A program made the translations under genes and the position numbers. Positions 9,289 through 18,143 of a stretch of 64,000 nucleotides of DNA are shown piece after piece (positions within the stretch are counted from its first letter, which is position 1; each line of letters begins with the position of its first letter). The notes beneath the pieces are model-generated. The model did not search any database. It was given only the letters and a program-made list of their open reading frames with translations, and was not told where the DNA came from. Origin of the DNA: Kaistella soli (lineage in GTDB: Bacteria > Bacteroidota > Bacteroidia > Flavobacteriales > Weeksellaceae); contig NZ_JAHOPF010000001.1 of assembly GCF_019038595.1 (NCBI RefSeq), positions 372,001 through 436,000 on the forward strand, given 5' to 3'.

Positions 9289-9465
9289 TTGGCTAAGAAA
9301 AATTTTGTCCTCCGGATAGATGAAGACACCTACAAACTTCTGGAAAAGTGGGCGAATGATGAATTCCGCAGTGTGAACGGACAGATTGAGTTTCTGCTGC
9401 ACAAAACCCTTGTGGACTCGGGAAGAAAAAGTAAACCAACCGGGTCGGAGAGGAAAAAAAATTAA
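9289..9465 (+). CDS. Small ribbon-helix-helix (Arc-type) DNA-binding protein
   Basis: A 58-aa protein if TTG 9289 is used (AKKNFVLRIDEDTYKLLEKW). An in-frame ATG at 9253 would overlap the SPFH gene and add 12 unconserved-looking residues, so I prefer the TTG. The first ~45 residues fit the Arc/MetJ ribbon-helix-helix pattern: a beta strand with alternating residues (FVLRID), then two helices ending NGQIEFLLHKTL, and a basic tail. Such proteins bind DNA as dimers. It lies 13 bp after SPFH and is followed by a terminator. A solitary antitoxin-like regulator is possible, but no toxin gene is next to it. Confidence 0.75.
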   Translation: MAKKNFVLRIDEDTYKLLEKWANDEFRSVNGQIEFLLHKTLVDSGRKSKPTGSERKKN

Positions 9466-9488
9466 GACAATTATCATTTAATTATAAT

Positions 9489-9514
9489 AAAGCACAGATT
9501 TTATCTGTGCTTTT
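9489..9514 (+). terminator. Terminator after the SPFH / ribbon-helix-helix pair
   Basis: A perfect 10-bp stem (AAAGCACAGA, loop TTTTA) is followed by T residues, 23 bp after the stop of the small regulator gene. Confidence 0.85.
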
Positions 9515-9576
9515 ACTGTTTTATAGATATTTTAATTAAATTCCAATCGTTATTCAAAAATAAAATCTAAAATAGT

Positions 9577-9606
9577 TTGTTGATTTACAAAAAATATCTA
9601 ATTTTG
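9577..9606 (+). promoter_or_regulatory. Arginine-operon promoter
   Basis: A perfect Bacteroidota -7 box TAATTTTG lies at 9599-9606, with a TTTGTTG -33 candidate at 9576-9582. The start codon of the first arg gene is about 20 bp downstream. Confidence 0.7.
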
Positions 9607-9625
9607 CGCTTTAATTTAGATAATA

Positions 9626-10267
9626 GTGGAGACCAATAATGGATTTATAGTTGTAGTTGCTGAAAGTCAGCACCTTAAATATGTTCCGGCGATTCTGAAA
9701 GAAATAGAGGAATCTGCAAAAGAGCGCGGAACCGGAATTGCAAAACGTACAGCTTCATATCTTGAAGAGAAAATAAATGAAGGGAAAGCCGTGATGGCCT
9801 TTTCACCTGAAGGTGAGTGGGCGGGTTTCTGTTATATCGAAACCTGGAGCAACAAGACGTATGTTGCGAATTCGGGGCTGATTGTCTCAAGAAATTTCAG
9901 GAAAGCTGGTTTGGCTCGGGCTATTAAAGAAGTGATTTTTAATTATTCAAGAACAAAATATCCGGACGCAAAACTTTTTGGCTTAACGACAGGCCTTGCC
10001 GTAATGAAAATAAACAGCAATCTCGGCTATAAACCGGTCACCTACTCGGAACTGACGCAGGATGATGTTTTCTGGAGCGGCTGCAAAAGCTGCGTAAACT
10101 ATGAAATTCTGATGAGCAAAGAACGCAAAAACTGCCTTTGTACCGCAATGCTTTACAACCCGAACGAAATCACAGCAACAGAAATTAAGAATAGTACCAA
10201 ATCGGAAAATGACCAGAAGTTGTTTTCAAAATTCAAAAAAATAAAGACAATGTTATGGAAAAAGTAG
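9626..10267 (+). CDS. GNAT acyltransferase, probable N-acylglutamate synthase
   Basis: A 213-aa GNAT-fold protein that starts with GTG; no ATG is available upstream of the conserved N-terminus. The acyl-CoA binding region is around residues 88-100 (SRNFRKAGLARAIK). The operon is otherwise a full arginine pathway lacking a recognisable argA or argJ, so this gene most plausibly makes N-acetyl- or N-succinyl-glutamate from glutamate. From memory, the Bacteroides homologue next to argG was proposed to have this role. Near the C-terminus four cysteines (153, 156, 170, 172) form a CxxC...CxC arrangement that could hold a metal. The gene overlaps argG by 13 bp, implying translational coupling. The assignment rests mainly on context. 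Confidence 0.75.
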   Translation: METNNGFIVVVAESQHLKYVPAILKEIEESAKERGTGIAKRTASYLEEKINEGKAVMAFSPEGEWAGFCYIETWSNKTYVANSGLIVSRNFRKAGLARAIKEVIFNYSRTKYPDAKLFGLTTGLAVMKINSNLGYKPVTYSELTQDDVFWSGCKSCVNYEILMSKERKNCLCTAMLYNPNEITATEIKNSTKSENDQKLFSKFKKIKTMLWKK

Positions 10268-11445
10268 TTTTAGCTTATAGCGGCGGCCTCGATACTTCTT
10301 TTTGCGCCGTTTACCTTTCAAAAGTAAAGCAGCTGGAAGTGCATGCGGTAATGGTAAACCTCGGCGGATTTTCCGAAGAGGAAATTAAAAAGACGGAGGA
10401 GCGCGCTTATCAGTTGGGCGTAAAGTCTTTCCATGTGATCGATGATGCGGAGAATTATTACGAAAAATGTATCAAATATTTAATCTTCGGGAATGTTTTA
10501 AAAAACAATACATATCCGCTTTCGGTAAGTTCTGAAAGAGTTTTTCAGGCAACTGCAATTGCTGATTATGCCAAAAAAATCGGTGCAAAAGCCATCGCGC
10601 ACGGAAGCACCGGCGCGGGAAATGATCAGGTTCGATTTGACAGTATTTTCCAAATTCTTTTGCCGGAAGTTGAAATCATCACGCCAATCCGCGACCTTAA
10701 ACTTTCCAGAAATGAGGAAATAGATTTTCTGAAAGAAAACGGTTTCGAAATTAATTTTGAAAAATCACAATATTCAATTAATAAAGGACTTTGGGGAACT
10801 TCGGTAGGCGGAAAAGAAACGCTTACTTCAAATCTTTCATTGCCAGAAACCGCTTATCCAACTCAGATTTCAAAAACAGAACCCGAAGAAATGTCTATCA
10901 CTTTCGAAAAAGGGGAAATTAAAGATGTAAACGGTGAAAAGTTTTCAAAACCGATCGAAGCGATCCAGAAAATCCAGGAAATTGCGCAGACTTTCGGAAT
11001 TGGCCGCGACACGCACGTTGGCGACACGATTATCGGAATCAAAGGACGTGTAAGTTTTGAAGCGGCTGCTCCATTAATCATTCTGAAAGCGCATCATTTG
11101 TTGGAAAAACATACGCTCACTAAAAATCAGCTTTTAATTAAAGACCAATTAAGCATTTCTTACGGAAATTATTTGCACGATGGTTTGGTCCTCGATCCGG
11201 TAATGAAAGATTTTGAAGCATTGTTCGAAAGTTCTCAAAAAACCGTAAACGGTACAGTTAAAATTTTACTCAAACCTTATCATTTCAGTTTGATTGGGAT
11301 TGAATCTCCAAATGATTTGATGTCATCTGATTTCGGTTCTTACGGAGAAATGAACAAAACCTGGACGGAATCTGACGTGAAAGGTTTCTCAAAAATTTAT
11401 TCGAATGCGCTGAGCATTTATCATCAGGTAAACAACAAGAATTAA
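10255..11445 (+). CDS. argG: Argininosuccinate synthase
   Basis: A 396-aa cytoplasmic enzyme that condenses citrulline and aspartate with ATP to argininosuccinate. The N-terminal P-loop-like SGGLDTS is at residues 9-15, followed by the family segments HGSTGAGNDQVRFD and the GLWGTSVGG region. The length is normal for bacterial ArgG. The start overlaps the preceding GNAT gene by 13 bp, and argC begins two bases after the stop. Confidence 0.97.
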   Translation: MEKVVLAYSGGLDTSFCAVYLSKVKQLEVHAVMVNLGGFSEEEIKKTEERAYQLGVKSFHVIDDAENYYEKCIKYLIFGNVLKNNTYPLSVSSERVFQATAIADYAKKIGAKAIAHGSTGAGNDQVRFDSIFQILLPEVEIITPIRDLKLSRNEEIDFLKENGFEINFEKSQYSINKGLWGTSVGGKETLTSNLSLPETAYPTQISKTEPEEMSITFEKGEIKDVNGEKFSKPIEAIQKIQEIAQTFGIGRDTHVGDTIIGIKGRVSFEAAAPLIILKAHHLLEKHTLTKNQLLIKDQLSISYGNYLHDGLVLDPVMKDFEALFESSQKTVNGTVKILLKPYHFSLIGIESPNDLMSSDFGSYGEMNKTWTESDVKGFSKIYSNALSIYHQVNNKN

Positions 11446-11446
11446 C

Positions 11447-12421
11447 ATGGAAAAAATAAAAGCAGGAATTGTTGGCGGAACAGGATTTACAGCAGGAGAA
11501 TTAATCAGAATTTTGCTGTATCACCCAAATGTGGAGATTTCTTTTGTGACGAGCCAAAGTCTTCAGGGATATTTTATTACTGATGTTCATAAAGATCTTG
11601 TCGGTGAAACCACTCTGAAATTTGAAAATTTAGCACAACCCGCGGATATCATTTTTCTCTGTCTTCCGCATGGTGAAAGCAAAAACTGGCTTATCGAAAA
11701 CGAAAAAGGTATTGCTCCAGAAACCAAAATCATCGATCTTGGAAACGATTTTCGCGTTGATGAAGAATGGAACGAAAAGAAATTCATTTACGGACTTTCA
11801 GAATTCAACAAAGAAAAAATTGCGAAGGCTTTGTACATCGCGAATCCGGGATGTTTTGCGACCGCAATTCAACTGGGAATTCTTCCGATTCTGAAACAGG
11901 AAAAAATTGAAAAAATCCATTGTGTCGGAATTACGGGTTCTACCGGAGCGGGAAAAGCGCTTCACCAGTCACTGAATTTCAACTGGCGAAATGATAATAT
12001 TTCTCCTTACAAAACCTTTACGCATCAGCATATCGCGGAAATTGAAAAAAGTATTTCCCTGATTTCTGATACCAAAACCGACATTAATTTTATTCCTTGG
12101 AGAGGCGATTTTACACGGGGAATTTTCGTTTCCCTGATGATGGAGAGCGATCTGTCTCAGGCCGAAATCGAGGAAATTTATAAATACGCATACAAATATT
12201 CAAAATTTGTCTTCGTTTCAGCAAGCCCGATTGATATGAAACAGGTTGCTAACACGAATAAAGCCTTGATTTATATCGAGAAAGTCGGAAAAAATCTTGC
12301 GGTTCACGTTGCGATTGATAATCTTTTGAAAGGCGCGTCGGGACAGGCGATCCAAAATATGAATCTGATGTTCGGTTTTAATGAAAAGGCCGGGCTTAAC
12401 CTTAAACCTTCCGTTTTTTAG
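11447..12421 (+). CDS. argC: N-acetyl-gamma-glutamyl-phosphate reductase
   Basis: A 324-aa NADPH-dependent reductase. The dinucleotide-binding motif is VGGTGFTAGE at 9-18, the catalytic Cys136 lies in NPGCFATA, and the essential His lies in THQH. It reduces the acyl-glutamyl phosphate to the semialdehyde. The sequence is in the short (type 1) class. It lies tightly packed between argG and argD. If the pathway uses succinyl rather than acetyl protection, this enzyme must accept that substrate too; the sequence alone does not tell. Confidence 0.95.
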   Translation: MEKIKAGIVGGTGFTAGELIRILLYHPNVEISFVTSQSLQGYFITDVHKDLVGETTLKFENLAQPADIIFLCLPHGESKNWLIENEKGIAPETKIIDLGNDFRVDEEWNEKKFIYGLSEFNKEKIAKALYIANPGCFATAIQLGILPILKQEKIEKIHCVGITGSTGAGKALHQSLNFNWRNDNISPYKTFTHQHIAEIEKSISLISDTKTDINFIPWRGDFTRGIFVSLMMESDLSQAEIEEIYKYAYKYSKFVFVSASPIDMKQVANTNKALIYIEKVGKNLAVHVAIDNLLKGASGQAIQNMNLMFGFNEKAGLNLKPSVF

Positions 12422-12423
12422 TC

Positions 12424-13563
12424 ATGAAATTATTTGATGTATATCCGCTGATGCCTGTAAATATTGTAAAGGCAGAAAACTGTAAACTTTGGGATGAAAA
12501 CGGAACCGAATACCTCGATTTTTACGGCGGTCACGCGGTAATTTCTGTCGGGCACACGCATCCGCATTATGTGGAAAAAATTCAAAATCAATTGGGTCAG
12601 ATTGGATTTTATTCAAACTCTGTGATCAATAAACTTCAGGAAGAACTGGCAGAAAAGCTTGGAAAAATTTCCGGTTACGAAGATTACAGTCTTTTCCTTT
12701 GTAATTCCGGTGCGGAAGCCAATGAGAATGCGCTGAAAATTGCGTCGTTTACATCTGGGAAAAAGAAATTTATTACGTTAAGAAATTCTTTTCATGGAAG
12801 AACTTCCGCGGTGGTTGCTGCAACCGACGATCCTTCGATTGTCGCTCCAGTAAACGAAACCGACAATTTTATTTTCTGTGAATGGAATAATGTTGAGCGA
12901 TTTACAAAGCTGTTTTTTGAAAATCTTCAGGACTTGGCCGGAGTGATTATTGAAGGAATTCAGGGCATTGGTGGAATTCAGATTCCGACTCAGGAATTGA
13001 TGGACAAAATTTCGGAATTGTGCTGTGAGAATAACGTTTTCTTCATTTCCGATGAAATTCAGTCGGGTTACGCGAGAAGCGGAAAGTTTTTTGCTCATCA
13101 GCATTTCGGTGTAAAACCGGATATCATTACGACCGCAAAAGGAATGGCGAACGGTTTTCCGATCGGCGGCGTACTGGTTTCTCCGAAAATTCCGGCAAAA
13201 CATAAAATGCTGGGAACCACATTTGGCGGAAATCATTTGGCTTGTGCCGCTGCAATTGCGGTTTTGGAAATTATTGAGAAAGAAAATCTTATTCAGGAAT
13301 CTTTTGAAAAAGGCGAATATTTAATTCAGAAATTAAAAGAAATTTCGCAAATCAAAGAAATCCGCGGAAAAGGACTTCTTATCGGAATTGATTTTGAAAT
13401 TCCGGCGTCTCAGGTTTCCAAAAAATTAAGGGAAGAATTTAAAATTTTTGTCGGAAGCGCAACCAATCCTTTAACCATGAGGCTTTTGCCACCACTCACA
13501 ATTTCTTATCCGGAAATGGATTATTTTATTTCTTCTTTAAAATCAGTCTTAAATTCTATTTAA
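12424..13563 (+). CDS. argD: Acetylornithine/succinylornithine aminotransferase
   Basis: A 379-aa class III PLP-dependent aminotransferase. It has the SGAEANENALK motif near 97, the DEIQSGYARSGK segment, and the Schiff-base Lys239 in TTAKGMANGFPIGG. It transfers an amino group from glutamate to the N-acyl glutamate semialdehyde. It starts two bases after argC and is followed two bases later by the transcarbamylase gene. Length and motifs are those of ArgD, and its place in the operon makes another class III activity unlikely. Confidence 0.95.
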   Translation: MKLFDVYPLMPVNIVKAENCKLWDENGTEYLDFYGGHAVISVGHTHPHYVEKIQNQLGQIGFYSNSVINKLQEELAEKLGKISGYEDYSLFLCNSGAEANENALKIASFTSGKKKFITLRNSFHGRTSAVVAATDDPSIVAPVNETDNFIFCEWNNVERFTKLFFENLQDLAGVIIEGIQGIGGIQIPTQELMDKISELCCENNVFFISDEIQSGYARSGKFFAHQHFGVKPDIITTAKGMANGFPIGGVLVSPKIPAKHKMLGTTFGGNHLACAAAIAVLEIIEKENLIQESFEKGEYLIQKLKEISQIKEIRGKGLLIGIDFEIPASQVSKKLREEFKIFVGSATNPLTMRLLPPLTISYPEMDYFISSLKSVLNSI

Positions 13564-13565
13564 AA

Positions 13566-14519
13566 ATGAAAAATTTCACTTCAATTAACGATATATCAAA
13601 TCCTGAAAACCTTGTTCAGGAAGCTCTGGAACTCAAAAAAAATCTTTACGGTTTCGGGGATTTAGGAAAAAACAAAACACTCGGTTTGGTTTTTCTGAAC
13701 CCGAGTTTAAGAACCAGAATGAGTAGCCAGAAAGCAGGAATGAACCTCGGAATGCAGGTTCAGGTCATTAACGCCGGACAGGATGCCTGGAATTGGGAAT
13801 TTGCGGAAAATGCTGTGATGGATGGTTCGACGGTTGAAAATATTAAAGACGCCGCAAAAGTTTTAAGCGAATATTGTGACGTGATTGGTTTAAGATGTTT
13901 TCCCGGTTTGAAAGACCGCGACGAAGATTACAGCGAGTTTGTGCTGAATTCTTTCATCAAATATGCAACCGTTCCCGTGATTTCTTTGGAATCTGCGACC
14001 CGGCATCCTTTGCAGAGTTTCGCCGATTTAATTACCATCCGTGAAAACTGGACTCAACCACAAAAACCAAAAGTCGTTTTATCTTGGGCGCCGCACATCA
14101 AAGCGCTTCCACAGGCGGTTGGAAATTCTTTTGCTGAGTGGATGAATGCTGCGGATGTGGATTTTTGTATCGCAAATCCTGAAGGTTACGATTTAAGCGG
14201 AGATTTTATAGGCGATGCGAAAGTATATCATAATCAGGAAGAAGCTTTGAAAGACGCTGATTTTGTCTATGTAAAAAACTGGTCGTCTTTTGATAAGTAC
14301 GGAACGATGCCGGAAGTGAAAGGAAACTGGCTTTTAGGTGAAGAATTTTTGAAAACAAATCCTGAAACAAAATTCATGCACTGTCTTCCGGTACGCAGAA
14401 ATCTCGAAATGAGTGACGCGGTTCTAGATTCTGCGAATTCTCTGATTTATCAGCAGGCGAATAACAGAACGCTTTCCGCGCAGTTAATCATCAAGAAAAT
14501 CCTTGAAAATTCTTTTTAA
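13566..14519 (+). CDS. argF': N-acylornithine carbamoyltransferase (acetyl- or succinyl-ornithine)
   Basis: A 317-aa aspartate/ornithine-transcarbamylase-fold enzyme with the carbamoyl-phosphate site SLRTR at 47-51 and HCLP at 272-275. It lacks the SMG loop of ordinary ornithine carbamoyltransferase. It has the Trp-rich DAWNWEF stretch at 73-79 seen in the N-acylornithine branch used by Bacteroidota and Xanthomonas. Residue 90, which separates acetyl-ornithine (Glu) from succinyl-ornithine (Pro) enzymes, is Val here. As I recall the published mutants, Val permits succinyl-ornithine use. The product is N-acyl-citrulline, deacylated by the M20 enzyme two genes downstream. Confidence 0.93.
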   Translation: MKNFTSINDISNPENLVQEALELKKNLYGFGDLGKNKTLGLVFLNPSLRTRMSSQKAGMNLGMQVQVINAGQDAWNWEFAENAVMDGSTVENIKDAAKVLSEYCDVIGLRCFPGLKDRDEDYSEFVLNSFIKYATVPVISLESATRHPLQSFADLITIRENWTQPQKPKVVLSWAPHIKALPQAVGNSFAEWMNAADVDFCIANPEGYDLSGDFIGDAKVYHNQEEALKDADFVYVKNWSSFDKYGTMPEVKGNWLLGEEFLKTNPETKFMHCLPVRRNLEMSDAVLDSANSLIYQQANNRTLSAQLIIKKILENSF

Positions 14520-14520
14520 A

Positions 14521-15309
14521 ATGGAAGATTTATATGTCATAAAAATTGGCGGTGAAACCATCAACAGCAAAGATTCGCTGAAAGCCTGTCTGAAAGCAAT
14601 ATCGACGGCGGGAAAAAAGGTGGTTTTAGTACATGGCGGCGGAAAAAAAGTCACCGAACTGGCGCAGAAACTCTTCATTCCCCAACAGATGGTGGAAGGG
14701 AGACGGATAACTTCCTTGGAAACTCTAGAACTCTGCACAATGGTTTATGCAGGTCTCATCAATAAAAATATCGTCGCGGGATTATCAGCTGAAAAACTCT
14801 TAGCAATAGGACTTTCAGGAGCTGATCTGAACTGTATTGTTTCGAAAAAAAGAGACGCTTCTGTGATTAATTACGGTTTTGTGGGCGACATCGTGAAGGT
14901 AGATGAAACAGTTTTTGAAAATTTTATCAGTCAAAATATAATTCCGGTGGTTAATTCGATCAGCATCAGCGAAGAGGGAGAGCTTTTAAATACGAATGCA
15001 GATGTTATGGCGGCGGAAATCGCGAAAGCAATGTCGGTAAATTATAAAGTGCATCTCCTTTACTGTTTCGAAAAAAGCGGAGTTTTACAAGATATTACCG
15101 ATGAAAATTCAGTAATTCCGGAAATTTCAAAGACAGATTTTACACACATGAAAGAAACAAAACAGATTGCCGACGGAATGATTCCGAAACTGCAGACCGC
15201 TTTCCGTGCACTGTATCACGGTGTGGATGAAGCAAGAATTCTTAAAAGTGACGCGCTGGAAAATTATTTTACCAACGAAAACCCCGGAACAAATATCAGC
15301 TTACATTAA
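14521..15309 (+). CDS. argB: N-acylglutamate kinase
   Basis: A 262-aa amino-acid kinase. The ATP/phosphate loop KIGGE is near 8-12 and VHGGGKKV is at 37-44. The later motif NTNADVMAAEIAKAM binds nucleotide, and GGM is replaced by DGMIPK in the usual position. I place the start at ATG 14521, one base after the argF' stop. A TTG at 14503 is in frame but would overlap argF' and add nothing conserved. The enzyme phosphorylates the gamma-carboxyl of N-acylglutamate. I see no N-terminal extension of the kind that carries arginine feedback inhibition, which suggests control elsewhere. Confidence 0.93.
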   Translation: MEDLYVIKIGGETINSKDSLKACLKAISTAGKKVVLVHGGGKKVTELAQKLFIPQQMVEGRRITSLETLELCTMVYAGLINKNIVAGLSAEKLLAIGLSGADLNCIVSKKRDASVINYGFVGDIVKVDETVFENFISQNIIPVVNSISISEEGELLNTNADVMAAEIAKAMSVNYKVHLLYCFEKSGVLQDITDENSVIPEISKTDFTHMKETKQIADGMIPKLQTAFRALYHGVDEARILKSDALENYFTNENPGTNISLH

Positions 15310-16361
15310 TGGAGATTTTAAAAAACGAAGTCAGAAATTTTTTGATTGAATTGATCGAAACGCCTTCTTTCAGTAAAGAAGAGGAAACTACTGCGCTGAT
15401 TATCGAGAAATATTTGAATCTTAAAAACATTCCGTTTCAGAGAAAGGGAAATAATATCTGGGCAAAGAATCTTTATTTCGATGAAAATTTGCCGACAATT
15501 ATGCTCAATTCCCATCACGACACGGTAAAGCCAAATTCCGCGTACACACTGGATCCGTTTAAAGCGGTGAAAAAAGACGGCAAAATTTTCGGTTTGGGAA
15601 GCAACGACGCAGGTGCAAGTCTGGTGAGTTTATGGGCGGTTTTTACGCACTTTTATGCGCAGAAACTCAAGTATAACTTAATTTACGCAGCCACGGCGGA
15701 AGAAGAGATTTCCGGTGAGAACGGAGTGAAATCGATTTTGGAAGATTTAGGAAAAATTAATTTTGCCATTGTGGGTGAGCCTACGAAAATGGATTTGGCG
15801 GTTGCGGAAAAAGGTTTGGTTGTTCTAAATTGTGTTTCGAAAGGAACGGCATCTCATGCGGCACACATTAATGATGATAATTCCATTTATAAAGCGGTTC
15901 GCGATATTCAGAAAATACAGAATTTTGAGTTTGATAAAATTTCTGAAGTCCTTGGAAAGGTGAAAGCGACCGTTACGATTGTAAATGCAGGTTCACAACA
16001 CAATGTGGTTCCGGATCAGTGTCATTTTACCATTGATGTGCGCACGAATGAACATTATTCCAATTCAGAAATTGTGGAGATTTTTGAGAAAGAGCTGGAG
16101 TCTGAAATTCAACCGAGATCTTTGTCTTTAAATTCTTCAAGAATTGATCTGGATCATCCTTTTGTTTTGGCAGCGCAGAAAGAAAACTGTAATTTATACG
16201 GTTCTCCGACGGTTTCAGATCAGGCTTTAATGCCTTTTGACTCTGTGAAAATCGGGCCCGGAGATTCAACGCGGTCTCACACTGCGGATGAATTTATTTA
16301 CGAAAAAGAACTCGGTGAAGGCATCGAAAAATACATTAAAATCCTCTCTCATATTCTTTAA
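15309..16361 (+). CDS. argE: M20 deacylase (N-acetylornithine/N-acylcitrulline deacetylase)
   Basis: A 350-aa M20-family zinc peptidase-like enzyme. The metal motif is SHHDTV (His69, Asp71), the bridging Asp lies in GSNDAG, and the catalytic/metal Glu pair lies in TAEEEISG. Its start shares one base with the argB stop (TAATG), so the two are translationally coupled. In a pathway with an N-acylornithine carbamoyltransferase the substrate is N-acyl-citrulline rather than N-acetyl-ornithine, giving citrulline for argG. A DapE-like activity is the alternative by sequence, but context favours arginine. Confidence 0.88.
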   Translation: MEILKNEVRNFLIELIETPSFSKEEETTALIIEKYLNLKNIPFQRKGNNIWAKNLYFDENLPTIMLNSHHDTVKPNSAYTLDPFKAVKKDGKIFGLGSNDAGASLVSLWAVFTHFYAQKLKYNLIYAATAEEEISGENGVKSILEDLGKINFAIVGEPTKMDLAVAEKGLVVLNCVSKGTASHAAHINDDNSIYKAVRDIQKIQNFEFDKISEVLGKVKATVTIVNAGSQHNVVPDQCHFTIDVRTNEHYSNSEIVEIFEKELESEIQPRSLSLNSSRIDLDHPFVLAAQKENCNLYGSPTVSDQALMPFDSVKIGPGDSTRSHTADEFIYEKELGEGIEKYIKILSHIL

Positions 16362-16363
16362 AA

Positions 16364-17677
16364 ATGGAAAATAAAAAACTTTGGGCGAAAGATTCAGCCA
16401 ACCAGAATCATTTGGGTATCATCGAAAAATTCACCGTTGGTAAAGACAAAGATTTCGATATTTTATTGGCTCAGTACGATATTCTTGGGACGAAAGCACA
16501 CTGTAAAATGCTTGCGAAAATCGGTTTTTTAACAGAGGAAGAAAACAGTTCTATTCAAAAAGAGCTGGATGAAATGTATCTTTTGGCAAAAGAAAATCAG
16601 TTGCTAATCAACGATGGAGTAGAGGATATTCACAGCCAGATTGAGTTTAATTTAACCCAAAAACTGGGAGATGCCGGAAAGAAAATTCACACAGGAAGAT
16701 CAAGAAACGATCAGGTTTTATTGGCGATCAAATTATATTTAGCGGCAGAAATCAAAGAAATTGCACAGCTTTCTAAAAATTTATTTGAACGCTTAATTAT
16801 TTTAGCAGAAACGCACAAAGCTGCATTAATGCCAGGTTACACGCATTTTCAAATCGGGATGCCTTCTTCGTTTGGATTGTGGTTTTCTGCTTTCGCCGAA
16901 TCTTTATCTGAAGATTTAGAGGTTTTAGCAGCGGCTTTATCCGTAGTTCAGAAAAATCCTTTAGGTTCGGGTGCCGGTTTTGGATCTTCTTTTCCACTGG
17001 ATCGGGATTTTACAACAAAAGAGCTGAATCTTGAAAAAATGAACATCAATTCGGTTTACGCACAAATGACGCGCGGAAAATCAGAAAAAATCACTGCAAT
17101 GGCAATGAGTACGGTGGCTGCAACTTTGAGCAAACTTGCATACGATATCTGCATGTTCAGCAATCAGAATTACGGTTTTATCAGTTTTCCGTCCGAACTA
17201 ACGACCGGAAGCAGTATTATGCCGCACAAAAAGAATCCTGATGTTTTTGAACTGATTCGTGCTAAATCTGCCAGAATCCAAAGTTTACCCAATGAACTCA
17301 CGCTGCTTACCAATAATCTTCCGTCGGGCTACCACAGGGATTTTCAGCTGACGAAAGAAATTGTTTTCCCGGGAATCCAGGATCTGAAAGACTGTTTAAG
17401 TATTTTTGAATTTATGCTGAAACATATTAATGTGAAACCGGATATTTTGAAGGACGAAAAATATGATTATCTTTTCAGTGTCGAAAAAATCAACGAACTG
17501 GTGATGAACGGCGCAAGTTTTCGGGAAGCTTACCGTGAAGTGGGCAATTCAATTGAAAACGGAACGTACAGCTACCGGAACGACGACCTGAAGCATACGC
17601 ACAAAGGAAGTATCGGCAATTTATGTCTCGAAGAAATTTCCCGGAATTTTGAGGAAATCTTCATGAAATTTGAATAA
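16364..17677 (+). CDS. argH: Argininosuccinate lyase
   Basis: A 437-aa fumarase/aspartase-superfamily lyase. It has the signature loop GSSIMPHKKNP near residues 280-290, and HTGRSRNDQ and PGYTHFQ earlier. It splits argininosuccinate into arginine and fumarate, the last step of the pathway. It starts two bases after argE. The Lrp-type regulator gene begins 4 bp after its stop. Confidence 0.96.
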   Translation: MENKKLWAKDSANQNHLGIIEKFTVGKDKDFDILLAQYDILGTKAHCKMLAKIGFLTEEENSSIQKELDEMYLLAKENQLLINDGVEDIHSQIEFNLTQKLGDAGKKIHTGRSRNDQVLLAIKLYLAAEIKEIAQLSKNLFERLIILAETHKAALMPGYTHFQIGMPSSFGLWFSAFAESLSEDLEVLAAALSVVQKNPLGSGAGFGSSFPLDRDFTTKELNLEKMNINSVYAQMTRGKSEKITAMAMSTVAATLSKLAYDICMFSNQNYGFISFPSELTTGSSIMPHKKNPDVFELIRAKSARIQSLPNELTLLTNNLPSGYHRDFQLTKEIVFPGIQDLKDCLSIFEFMLKHINVKPDILKDEKYDYLFSVEKINELVMNGASFREAYREVGNSIENGTYSYRNDDLKHTHKGSIGNLCLEEISRNFEEIFMKFE

Positions 17678-17681
17678 ATAT

Positions 17682-18143
17682 ATGAAAACATTAGACGCTA
17701 CGGATCACAAAATTCTCAATTTTCTACAGGAAGATTCTACGGTTTCTGTAAAGGATCTGGCCGAGAAAATCGGGCTTTCCTTCACGGCGACGTATGAAAG
17801 AATTAAATCTTTAAAGAACAGCGGTATCATCCGCAAAAACGTAGTGCTGATTGACGCAGAACTGGCAGGATTCGAAATTATGGCCTACTGCAATATCGTG
17901 TTGAAAGAACAGTCGAACGAGAAACTTCAGGAGTTTGAAGCGAAGATTAAAGCACAGCCACAGGTTCTTGAGGTGGTGAGTCTTTCCGGACAGTATGATT
18001 ATGTGATTAAAGTGGTTGCTAAAAACATTAAAGATTATAATAATTTCATGACGACGGTGGTTGCGAATATTCCTAATATTGGTCAGTATCACAGCAATAT
18101 TGTGCTTTCGGTGATTAAAAATGATACAAAATTTACATTTTAA
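17682..18143 (+). CDS. Lrp/AsnC-family transcriptional regulator
   Basis: A 153-aa protein starting at ATG 17682; an in-frame TTG at 17670 would overlap argH. The N-terminal winged helix-turn-helix (VSVKDLAEKIGLSFTATYER) is followed by the RAM ligand-binding domain (EVVSLSGQYDYVIKVVAKN). Such regulators sense amino acids as octamers. As the last gene of the arginine operon it is a good candidate for feedback control of the pathway, in the absence of any ArgR in the window. That role is inferred from position. Confidence 0.88.
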   Translation: MKTLDATDHKILNFLQEDSTVSVKDLAEKIGLSFTATYERIKSLKNSGIIRKNVVLIDAELAGFEIMAYCNIVLKEQSNEKLQEFEAKIKAQPQVLEVVSLSGQYDYVIKVVAKNIKDYNNFMTTVVANIPNIGQYHSNIVLSVIKNDTKFTF

